From Eimeria necatrix (taxonomy: Eukaryota > Apicomplexa > Conoidasida > Eucoccidiorida > Eimeriidae), in NCBI RefSeq assembly GCF_000499385.1, contig NW_013654854.1, forward strand, positions 63,212-85,420: a DNA stretch of 22,209 bases. Direction: 5' to 3'. The translations under genes and the position numbers were made by a program. This document shows, one piece after another, positions 13,800 to 21,735 of the stretch. Every line of letters begins with the position of its first letter. Position 1 is the stretch's first letter. A model generated the notes under the pieces. That model made no database searches. It saw only the letters and a list, made by a program, of their open reading frames with translations, and had not been told where the DNA came from.

Positions 13800-13860
<61 letters not shown>

Positions 13861-13995
13861 TCTCCCCCCCCGCTGCCGCTGCAAGTGCTGCCATTTCCCC
13901 CTTTCCCCTACCGCTGCTGCTGCTCCCTTTGCTGCCGCTGCTGCCGCTGCTGCCGCTGCTGCGGCTGCTGCTGCTCGCCCACACTTCCCTGCGCC

Positions 13996-14038
<43 letters not shown>

Positions 14039-14166
14039 GGAGACGCAGCCCGCCGCGGACGCGGCCCACGCACCGACTCCGGGGGCAGCAGCAGCAGCAG
14101 CAGCAGCGGCAGCGGACCGCGCGCAGCCAAGATCCAAGAACGCACCCGCAGACGCAGCAGCACCCG

Positions 14167-14208
<42 letters not shown>

Positions 14209-14676
14209 CTTTGGTGAATCCGCTGGACTACCTGCGGCAGGTGCCGCTTTACTTCTCGGACTCCGAGGAGGAAGAGGCGCCTGGGGGCGAGGCCGCAGGG
14301 TCTTCTTCTGCAGCAGCAGCAGCAGCAGCAGCAGCAGGGCCCTCTGCGTCCTCCGCTGCTGCTGCTGCGCGGGGCTGCAGCAGCAGCAGCAGCAGCAAGA
14401 CGAGTTCGCAGCCGCCGCCGCTGCTTCCGCCGCCGCCGCCGCCGCCGCCGCCGCAGCAGCAGCAGCAGCAGCAGCAAGGCGAGGAGGAGGAGGAGCTGCT
14501 GCTGCTGCAGAGCAGCAAATTCTACAGCAAAGACCCGCTGCTGCGCTGCACTGTTGCTGTCAGTTTGCTGCAGGGCCTCACTGCCACGCTGCGGCTGCCA
14601 GTTTGCTGCCTCTGCGGCTTCGACGGCTTTTGCCCGGGGGGGGGCCCCCTTCGCAAGACAGACAATGTACGTCATT

Positions 14677-14740
<64 letters not shown>

Positions 14741-16821
14741 GCCTTTTGCTGCTGCTCTTCGCCGCTCCTTTTGCTGCTTTCTTTCGCGCTCTTGACGCTC
14801 CTTTGGTCTCCTTTTTTGTCCCTTTTTTGTCCCCTTTTTGTTTCTTTTTTGTCTCTTTTTAATCTTTTTCTGTCTCTTTTTTTGCTGTTTTTTGTCTCCT
14901 TTTTCCCTCTCTATTGCCCTTCTTTTTGTCTCCTTTTTCTCCTTTTTGTTGGCTCTCTTCTGGCTCTTTTTGTCTCTTCTTTTGCCTTTTTTTGTCTCTT
15001 TTTGGGGCTTTTTTGTCCATTTTTTTGGCTTTTTTTGTCTCCTTTTGGGCCTTTTTGTCTCCTTTCCTTCAGCTTTTCTCTGCCTTTTCTGTCTCCTTTT
15101 TGTTTTTTTTCTGTCTCCTTTTTGCTTTTTTTTTCCTGTCTCCTTTGATGCATCTTGTCTTTTTTTTTCTGTCTCCTTTTTGCTTTTTTTTCTGTCTCTT
15201 TTGATGTTTCTTGTCTCTTTATGTCTCCCTTTTTGTGTCTTTCATTTCCTTTTTTATTTTCCTTTCTCTTTTATTTTCTTTCTTCCATTTGTGTCTTTTT
15301 TGTTTCCTTTTTTCTTCTTTTTTCTTCTTTTTTGTCTCTTTTATTTCTCTCTTTTCCATTTCCATTTTCTCTTTTTTCTTTGCATGCAGCGTCTCCTTGT
15401 GGGGTGTCCGGTGTCTGCATGTGGGGTGTCCGGTGTCTCCGTGTGGGGTGTCCGGTGTCTGCATGCATGTGGGGTGTCAAATGCATGCATGTGGGGTCTT
15501 TGCATGCATGTGGGGTGTCTGCATACATGTGGGGTGTCAAATGCGTGCATGTGGGGTGTCTGCATGCATGTGGGGTGTCAAATGCATGCATGTGGGGTGT
15601 CTGCATGCATGTGGGGTCTCTGCATGCATGTGGGGTGTCAAATGCATGCATGTGGGGTGTCTGCATGCATGTGGGGTGTCAAATGCATGCATGTGGGGTG
15701 TCAAATGCATGCATGTGGGGTGTCTGCATTTATGTGGGGTATCAAATGCATGCATGTGGGGTGTCCGGTGTCTGCATGCATGCTTGGTGTCTGCATGCAT
15801 GCATCGTGCATGCGCCTGCGTTCGAAAAGAGTTAATTTCGCGAGTTTTAATCCGTTTTTTCTCGTTTTTTTCCAACTTCCCGGACACAACTCAAGCCTTC
15901 CTTCCCCCCTCTGCTGCTGCTGCTGCTGCTGCTGCTGCAGTCGCAAGTGTGGGCCCACGTGCGCTGCGCCCTCGCCGTGGGCTGTGGGGTGGCTGCGTGT
16001 GGGGTGTGGGGCTGGCGGGAGTCGACTGCTCCCCGATCCCGCCTCCGCTGCCCCCTTTGCCGCCGCTGCGGCCCCGCGCCGCCGCAGTGCGCCCACCCGG
16101 CCTGCGCGCGGCCCTGCCACTTGCCTTGCGCCACGGCCCACCCGCAGCTCCACACGGACTGGGAGACTCAGCCCCCGCGGCCCGTCTTCTTCTGCAGGAC
16201 GCATTCCCGCCACCGCGCTCCCACTCTCGTGAGGGTTTAGGGTTTAGGGTTTAGGGTTTGGGGGAGCTGCGCGCTTTCTGGGCTTTTTTTCGCGCTTTTT
16301 GGCGTTTTCTGCGCGTTTTTAGAGCCTTTTAGGGGTTTCTAGGGTTTAGGGTTTAGGGTTTAGGGTTTAGGGTTTAGGGGCCTAGTAGTAGGCGGTTAGC
16401 CCGCGGCCCACCCGCAGCTCCACACCGACTGGGAGACTCACCCCCCCGCCCCGTCTTCTTCCTGGCACCGGGCCCCACTCTCGTGAGGGTTTAGGGTTTA
16501 GGGTTTAGGGTTTGGGGTTTAGGGTTTGGTGTGGAACTTGTGGGCTTTTTTGGCGTTTTCTGGGTTTTGTAGATTTTAGGGGTTTTTAGGGTTTAGGGCT
16601 TCGAGGTTAGGGTTTCGGGATTAGGGTTTAGGGCTTACGAGTTAGGGGGAGGGTTTAGGGTTTAGGGTTTAGGGTTTAGGAGTTAGGGGGAGGGTTTAGG
16701 GTTTAGGGTTTAGGGTTTAGGGTTTAGGGTTTAGAGTGGAGCTAGTAGTGTCGAAGTTGCATGAAGAGTTCCTCCTTTGAATGCCGCTGCGCTCCCATGC
16801 CGCTGCCGCCTCCGCTGCTAC

Positions 16822-16890
<69 letters not shown>

Positions 16891-17565
16891 AGATACTGCG
16901 GCGGTACCAGGCGAACCGGGAGAAGGAGAAGGCGAAGGCGCGGGCCCTCGACTTGCCGCTGGAGCCGGAGCTGCAGCGGTGGCGGCAGCAGCTGGCAGCA
17001 GCAGCGCTGCTGTTTGCTTCTCCGAAGCGCACGCAAACCAACATTCTGCTGCTGCTGCAGCAGCAGCAGCAGCAGCAGCAGGGGCAGCAGGGGCAGCGGC
17101 AGGGGCGGCGGCAGCTCGAGCCTGCTGCCGCCGCGGACACGGAGGCGGCGGCGACGCAGGACAAGGAACACGAGGCAGCAGCTGCTGCAGCACCTGCAGC
17201 AGCAGCAGCAGCAGCTGCTGCTGCTGCTGCTGCTGCTGCCACACCAGAGACGCTGCAGCCAGAAGCGGCGCGGGACAAAAGAGACCCTCCTGGAGAGTCC
17301 AACCCCATCACAAGGAGAGGCAAAGCAGCAGCAGCAGCAGCAGCTGCTGCTGCTGCTGCTGCTGCTGGCAGTGGACGGCCCTCGAGCGCGAACAGTGCAA
17401 AGGAGCCGCAGCAGCAGCAGCAGCAGCAGAGCAGACGCAGCAAGGGCCCCCGCAGCAAACAGGAGCAGCAGCAGCAGCAGCAGGAGCAGCGGCACCCGCG
17501 GCAGCACCAGCTGCAGCTGCGCAGCAACACAAGACACCGCAGAGTCTCTTTGGAGACAGATTTAG

Positions 17566-17596
<31 letters not shown>

Positions 17597-17660
17597 TTGC
17601 TGCGCCGAGGGCCCCGCGGGAGAGGCTGCAGCAGCAGCAGAAGCAGCAGCAGCGACGCCC

Positions 17661-17698
<38 letters not shown>

Positions 17699-18278
17699 GG
17701 AGCCGCCGGCAATCCTAGAAGTCGGAGACGCAGGGGAAGCAGCACAAATTGCTGCTTGTTTGTTTAGTGCTGCAGTGCCGCTGCTGCTGCCAGATGAAAA
17801 AAGCCTCAAGTGTCTCCTTTTAGGAGACACGAGAAAGCGGAAGCGGGAGGAGCAGCAGCTTCCGTTTGCTGCTGCAGCAGCAGCAGCAGCAAGCAGCAGC
17901 TTGCTGCCCCGCTGCTGCCTGCTGGAGGCCTTCGCGCTGCTGCTGGCTGCCTTCGGGCTCCGGGTCGACAGCAGCAACAGGCAGCAGCTGCAGCAGCTAG
18001 CTGCTGCAGCAAGAGACTTCAGCATCCTGGACGTGGCAGCAGCAGCAGAAGCAGCAGAAGCTGCAGCAGCAGCGCCACCTGCTGCTGCTGCCAACGCCTC
18101 CGGCGCTGCCGCTTCCGCCTTGTCTTCCCCGACAGCAGCAGCCAAAAGCAGCAGCAGCAGCAGCAGCAGCAAACTGGCCTTTGCAGCAGCAAAGCCCGCT
18201 GCTGCCGCTGCTGCCAGCAACGCTGCTGCTGCCGGCACGGGCGCTGCAGCCTTATCCTTACAGCGCAAGGCCCCTGCT

Positions 18279-18319
<41 letters not shown>

Positions 18320-18437
18320 GGAGGGGGGGAGACAGATAGAATTAAGTGTCTCCGTTCTTTCTCGTTTAGCTGCTTTGAACAGAAGTCCCTGCTGCTCCCT
18401 GTGCAACCGCGTGGGCTCAACCTGGCCGCTGCAGCAG

Positions 18438-18468
<31 letters not shown>

Positions 18469-18653
18469 TGCAGCAGCAGGAGGGGGAGCTGCTGCTGCTG
18501 CAGCGGTGTCAGTTCTGCAATGTGAAAGTCTGCAGAAACTGCTGGGGGACTGTCGAGAGACAACCTGCTGCTGTCTCCTTTTTGAGCGAAGCAGCAGCAA
18601 GAGCAGTGCGGCTGCAGCGCCGCAGGGCCTGGAGAGACGGCAGCAGCAAACCC

Positions 18654-18700
<47 letters not shown>

Positions 18701-18787
18701 TCCAGGGGCCGCAGCAGCAGCAGCAGGCCCGGGGGCCGCAGCAGCAGCGGCAGCCGCGGACGACCCCAGCAGCGCGGGCAGCGACGA

Positions 18788-18842
<55 letters not shown>

Positions 18843-18976
18843 GAAGCCTGGGTTTGTCCCCGCTGCGCCTGTCTCCTTTCGGGGGAGTTGACTTCATTTG
18901 CTGCTGCTCGGTGTCTCCTCTGCAGCAGAATTGACGGCTTGCTGCTCAAGAGAGTCGACCAGAAGCCTGCAGGGTG

Positions 18977-19008
<32 letters not shown>

Positions 19009-19024
19009 CTGCTGCTGCATTGAG

Positions 19025-19055
<31 letters not shown>

Positions 19056-19239
19056 CAGGCCGATGCAGGTAGTGCCGGTAGTCCTGCTGTTGGTCACTGC
19101 AGCTGCTACTGGCTTGTTCGCTCTTTCTGCTGCTGCTGCTGCTCCCGTTGCTGCTGCTGCTGCTACTACTGCTGCTGCTGCTGCTGGCTCGTCACTTGTT
19201 GCTGCTGCGTGCTCACCCCCAACCAACGCGCGGCCCCAC

Positions 19240-19278
<39 letters not shown>

Positions 19279-19331
19279 TCGTCGCTTGTCGGTGCTGCTG
19301 CCCGTGCATCCCCGCCCAACACGCGCCCCCC

Positions 19332-19372
<41 letters not shown>

Positions 19373-19862
19373 AGGAGCAGCCGCAGCGCGCACCCCACAG
19401 ACCCCAGCAGCAGCAGCAGCGCGCAGTGGGTGCACTGCGTCTGCGCCCTGGGTTTAGTGCCTCCCCGATTTGCTGCTCTTCCGACGGAGTCTCTCCGCAG
19501 CATTGCGAGGACTGCTTTCGACAAACCCTGCTGCTACTGCGGCCAAAAAGTAGGGTTTAGGGTTTAGGGTTTAGGGTTTGGGGTTTGGGGTTTGGGGTTT
19601 GGGGTTTGGGGGGGCGGCTAGGGTTTGCGGCCTGGGCCGCCGGCTGCGGTCTAGCTGCGCAGCTGCGCTGCGGGCAGCGGGATTTAGGGTTTAGGGTTTA
19701 GGGTTTAGGGTTTAGGGTTTGGGGTTTGGGGTTTAGGGCTTAGGGTTTGGGGTTTAGGGTTTAGGGTTTGGGGAGGTGCGTGCAACTGCAGCAAGGAGCG
19801 ACAACGAGCTGCAGCAGCAACGGCAACGGCAACCGCTGCGCTTACGTGTACGTCCTTCACCT

Positions 19863-19897
<35 letters not shown>

Positions 19898-19898
19898 T

Positions 19899-19934
<36 letters not shown>

Positions 19935-20349
19935 TAAAGCGCTTACTCACCAGTCCTAGCGTCACTTAAATCCCTTAGAGCTGTTGTTTGTCGACGGCAC
20001 CTTGGGGCTTCCAGCTGCCACTGCTGCTGCTGCTGCTGCGCAGGTTCCACGTGTCTTGTGCGCGGGCGCTGGGCTGCCGCCTCGAGGGCCACCACGGCAG
20101 CAGCCACAAGCTGCAGTGTCTGTACCACTCGCTGCTGAGTGCGGGGCGGCCAGCAGCAGCAGCACACAAGCAAGCAGCAGCAGCACACAAGCAGCCAGCA
20201 GCAGCAGCAGCAGCACACAAACTGCCAGCAGCAGCAGCAACAAGAGCCACTGACAACAGACTCCCCCTCACTAGGGGCCCCCCCCCTCCCCCCCGCGAGC
20301 TCGACGCGCTGCACCATTTAGCTGCAAACCCCATCGAATATTTGCAGGT

Positions 20350-20396
<47 letters not shown>

Positions 20397-20865
20397 TCTT
20401 TGGCTGCTGCTGCTGTTTCTGCGGCTACTGCTGCTTCTAGCAGCTGTGTTGCGACTGGTGCTGTGGCTGCTGCTGCTATCGCTACTTTTAGTGTGGGGTC
20501 GCTGCTGCTGCTGCTGCTTTTCCTGCTGCTGCTGCTGCTATTCCTGCTGCTGCTGCTGCTGCTGCTGGACTTCCGGCTGCATGCATCTTGCTGCCTCTGC
20601 CTGTCCTACACTTTCTTCTTTAGAACTTCAAATTTAAATTTATATTTTTTGTTTTTGCTGCCTTGGCTGCTGCAGCAATATTTCCTTCCGGGCGTTCTCC
20701 TGGCGGGTTTGCCTCAGCCAAAGCCCTCCCGCGCTCCTGCTGCTGCTGCTGCTGCAGCAGCAGCAGCAGCAGCAGGGAGCTGTGAGGAGAAGGCGGAAGA
20801 GAGCAGCAAAGGCGCTGGGGGCGCGGCTGACGCCGCAGGCAGCAGCGGCGCCGCCGCAGCCCCCG

Positions 20866-20917
<52 letters not shown>

Positions 20918-21251
20918 TTTGTGCGCAAGTGACCCCGAGAGCGACGGGGGCGAAGGCAGCCGCACTCCAGCCCCCCCCTCGCCCATGCATTTGGCGGAGC
21001 AGCAGGAGCTGCTGCAGCTGTCGCGAGTGGTGGCAACAGAAGCAGTGCGGCGGCGCGAGAGGCGCAGCAGCAGCAGCAGCAGCAGCAGCAGCTTTGCTGC
21101 TGCAGCAGACCTGCCCCCCCCAGCGGCCTGCAGCAGCAGCAGCAGCAGCGAGCAGCACAAGCGGCCTTGGGATGCTGCTGCTAGAGACGCAGAGGCAGCA
21201 AACCAAAGCAAGCGGAGGCGGGAGGCCGACGCGACGCCGCCCTCATCCCCT

Positions 21252-21307
<56 letters not shown>

Positions 21308-21735
21308 GTGGCCGCCAATGCCTTTGCCCCCGCCCCCCAAGGTTGCTGCTTCTGCAGCAATGTTATCTGCCCAGTGGTACGGAGGGTCCTGCACGGGTCT
21401 GTACCTGGGGGGCCCCCAGGGGCCCCCGGGGGCCCCCCTGGGGGCCCCGGGCGGCAGCCCGCAGAGGGCTGGGGGCCCCTCTGGGGGCCCCCAGGGAGGC
21501 CTCCAGGGGGGCCCCCACGCGGGGGGCCCCCTTGGGGGCCCCCCGGGGGGCCCCCAGGGGGGCCCCCCAGAGGCCGGGGGGGCCCCCGCGGGGGCCCCCG
21601 GGGGCCCCGCAGAGGGGGGCCCCCTGCAAGGGGACAATGAACCCAAGCCGGTCTTTTGCCCCATTTGTAATGGACTTTATAAAGAACTTCCTGGGGGGGG
21701 CCCCGGAGATGGTTTGCACTGGATTGGCTGCGATT
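10395..21735 (+). CDS. Large multi-exon nuclear protein with several PHD/ePHD fingers, 3' end outside the window
   Basis: Likely reader of histone tails in a chromatin-modifying complex. Inferred exons: about 10395-11112, about 11160-13457 (or 13466), 13567-13639, 14049-14666, 15941-16228, 16893-18973, 19408-19549, 19792-19847, 20044-20347 and 20676-21735. From about 11160 onwards every join keeps phase, several rebuild zinc-finger motifs split by an intron, and no stop intervenes. Order: Gln/Ala-rich N-terminal part; LVNPLDYLRQVPLYFSDSEEEE; ePHD; a Lys/Arg helix ILRRYQANREKEKAK; a PHD-knuckle-ePHD module; acidic Ser-rich region; KRRR patch; Gly/Pro repeat; start of another PHD finger. Homopolymers interrupt even the zinc fingers. 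The frame change near 11113-11160 is unresolved (a 47-bp intron fits in phase but is very short). It could instead be two genes, with the Gln-rich 10395-13466 part separate. Apicomplexan GCN5- or MYST-associated PHD proteins are the closest functional analogy; this is an inference. Confidence 0.6.
13458..13566 (+). other. Intron with TTTAGGG array
   Basis: Donor GTATGG at 13458, or GTTAGG at 13467, both in phase 2. The acceptor TTGCTGTGCAG ends at 13566. The next exon reads LKDLILAVSSERRPALQEWA, a clear non-repeat coding patch. The body is TTTAGGG/TTTGGGG units. Confidence 0.7.
13640..14048 (+). other. Intron filled with CTG/TTG runs
   Basis: Donor GTGAGC after gct gag gac (phase 0). Acceptor GGAGACGCAG ends at 14048 and leads in phase 0 into PAADAAHAPTPG. 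The body is mostly CTG and CCG-containing triplet runs, so the open frames through it are not informative. Confidence 0.55.
14795..15383. repeat. Intronic pyrimidine tract of TTTTTGTCTCC-like units
   Basis: Strand-biased run of C and T with dozens of GTCTC motifs spaced by T runs. It is the reverse complement in style of the GAGACA array at 6895-7393. It could form triplex or slipped DNA and lies entirely inside an intron. Confidence 0.85.
15385..15800. repeat. Intronic minisatellite with unit GCATGCATGTGGGGTGTC
   Basis: About 18 copies of GTGGGGTGTC or a one-base variant, joined by GCATGCAT. Units alternate between a 19-bp form (plus T) and a 22-bp form (plus AAAT). The three leftmost copies have a GGTGTCTGCAT spacer instead. 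All frames stay open on both strands, but this is a property of the repeat, not coding. Confidence 0.9.
16405..16484 (+). pseudogene. Decayed copy of the 3' end of the ePHD exon
   Basis: The string GGCCCACCCGCAGCTCCACA (16405-16424) repeats 16135-16154. The match continues through ACTGGGAGACTCA and CGTCTTCTTC to CCCACTCTCGTGAGGG, including the donor site. The copy has a one-base frame loss in the C run and a deletion removing the terminal Cys and His zinc ligands, so it cannot encode the finger end. The intron sequence after it is also duplicated (16279-16345 resembles 16535-16590). Confidence 0.8.
16580..16735. repeat. Interstitial TTTAGGG array with AGTTAGGGGGAGGG interruptions
   Basis: Two blocks of heptamers each preceded by GAGTTAGGGGGAGGG, showing duplication of a composite unit rather than telomerase-type simple addition only. 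Confidence 0.8.
18974..19407 (+). other. Intron inside the ePHD part of the PZP module, rich in CTG runs
   Basis: Donor GTGTGC at 18974 after gca gg (phase 2). Acceptor ACCCCAG ends at 19407. The following CAG repeats give several alternative AG acceptors spaced three bases apart, all in phase. The join places KRVDQKPAG before SSSAQWVHCVCALG. Confidence 0.6.
19550..19791 (+). other. Intron with TTTAGGG and TTTGGGG arrays
   Basis: Donor GTAGGG at 19550 after ggc caa aaa. Acceptor TGCAACTGCAG ends at 19791. Both are phase 0, giving CYCGQKQGATTSC as expected for the middle of an ePHD finger. A GC-rich non-repeat island lies at about 19611-19682. Confidence 0.75.
19848..20043 (+). other. Intron between the 56-bp exon and the FHVSC exon
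   Basis: Donor GTACGTCC at 19848 after tac gt (phase 2). A CTG-run acceptor CTGCGCAG ends at 20043. The join gives RCAYVFHVSCA, with exactly the C-x3-FH spacing of ePHD fingers. The body contains CAG runs. Confidence 0.75.
20348..20675 (+). other. Intron with CTG run and pyrimidine/AT-rich 3' end
   Basis: Donor CAG/GTTTGC at 20348 and acceptor GGCTGCTGCAG ending at 20675, both phase 0, joining PIEYLQ to QYFLPGVLLAG. Confidence 0.75.
21210..21221 (+). other. Basic patch KRRR, possible nuclear localisation signal
   Basis: Reads QSKRRREADATPPSSP in the last visible exon, with another basic site EQHKRPWD upstream. It fits a nuclear protein; not tested. Confidence 0.4.
21395..21625 (+). repeat. 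GGGGCCC-type coding repeat translated as a Gly/Pro-rich segment
   Basis: Runs of G4-6 and C4-6 alternate with short spacers. In the gene frame it reads as Gly-Gly-Pro and Gly-Ala-Pro units (for example LGGPQGPPGAPLGAPGG), flanked by unique sequence on both sides in the same frame. All three plus frames and the minus frames are open here. Confidence 0.8.
21657..21735 (+). other. Start of a PHD finger (TAF3/BPTF-like), cut by an intron
   Basis: FCPICNGLYKE...LHWIGCD followed by t and a GTGAGT donor at 21736. C-x2-C-x3-Y and W-I-G-C-D are the opening zinc ligands of PHD fingers such as those of TAF3 and BPTF. The split codon starting with T would most simply become Cys in the next exon, which lies beyond the window or is not recognisable. 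Confidence 0.7.

Larger units (their letters stand above)
14667..15940 (+). other. Large intron interrupting the ePHD finger
   Basis: Donor GTACGTC after aca gac aat, and acceptor (CTG)n-CAG ending at 15940, both phase 0. The join brings CCLC...LRKTDN next to SQVWAHVRCAL, as expected for one finger. The body contains, in order, a long CTG run (14678-14740), a GTCTC/T-rich tract and a GCATGC minisatellite. Confidence 0.8.
14604..16204 (+). other. Extended PHD (ePHD) zinc finger, split by a 1274-bp intron
   Basis: The first part VCCLCGFDGFCPGGGPLRKT ends at 14666. The second part resumes with SQVWAHVRCALAVG at 15941. It continues with CPLCRRCGPAPPQCAHPAC, then ARPCHLPCATAHPQLHTDW, then VFFCRTH. 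This matches the ePHD pattern of C-x2-C, W-x-H-x2-CA, a C-x2-C pair, HLPC and a terminal C-x2-H, as in PHF6- and KMT2-type proteins. ePHD fingers bind histone tails or nucleic acid in known families; the ligand here is unknown. Confidence 0.8.
16229..16892 (+). other. Intron with TTTAGGG arrays and a duplicated exon fragment
   Basis: Donor GTGAGG at 16229 after ccc act ctc, and a (CTG)n-CAG acceptor ending at 16892, both phase 0, leading into ILRRYQANREKEKAK. TTTAGGG arrays occur at 16233-16260, 16340-16378, 16487-16527 and 16580-16735. Between them lies a second, degenerate copy of the preceding exon end and its flanking intron. Confidence 0.7.
18393..20128 (+). other. PHD-knuckle-ePHD (PZP) module of BRPF/JADE type, expanded by homopolymer inserts
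   Basis: PHD part: CSLC (18393-18404), then RCQFCNVKVCRNCWGTVERQ (18504-18563), then EAWVCPRC (18843-18866). Knuckle and ePHD: RCLLCSRIDGLLLKRVD (18909-18959), AQWVHCVCALGLVPPRF after an intron, KPCCYCGQK, then QGATTSCSSNGNGNRCAYV, FHVSCARALGCRLEG and QCLYH (20117-20128). This follows the known BRPF/JADE/AF10 order C-x2-C, KVHQKCYG, W-L-C-x2-C, CxLC...GAxK, W-H-x2-CAL, CYIC, FHVTCA, C-x2-H. The first finger has Cys where the family has His (KVC for KVH), giving eight cysteines. Known PZP modules read the H3 N-terminus within acetyltransferase complexes. Confidence 0.8.

Noticed and set aside
13654..14217. Leu/Cys/Ala-rich frames in the CTG-run block
   Set aside because: Homopolymer shadows of an inferred intron; the non-repeat islands do not continue in those frames.
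15385..15800. CRISPR-like array
   Set aside because: There are no unique spacers. Units are near-identical and directly tandem, in a eukaryotic intron.
14838..16254. Long plus-strand frames across the pyrimidine tract and the GCATGC minisatellite
   Set aside because: They are open because the repeats lack stops. They cross a phase-consistent intron that splits a real ePHD finger. Only the part from 15941 to 16228 is accepted as exon.
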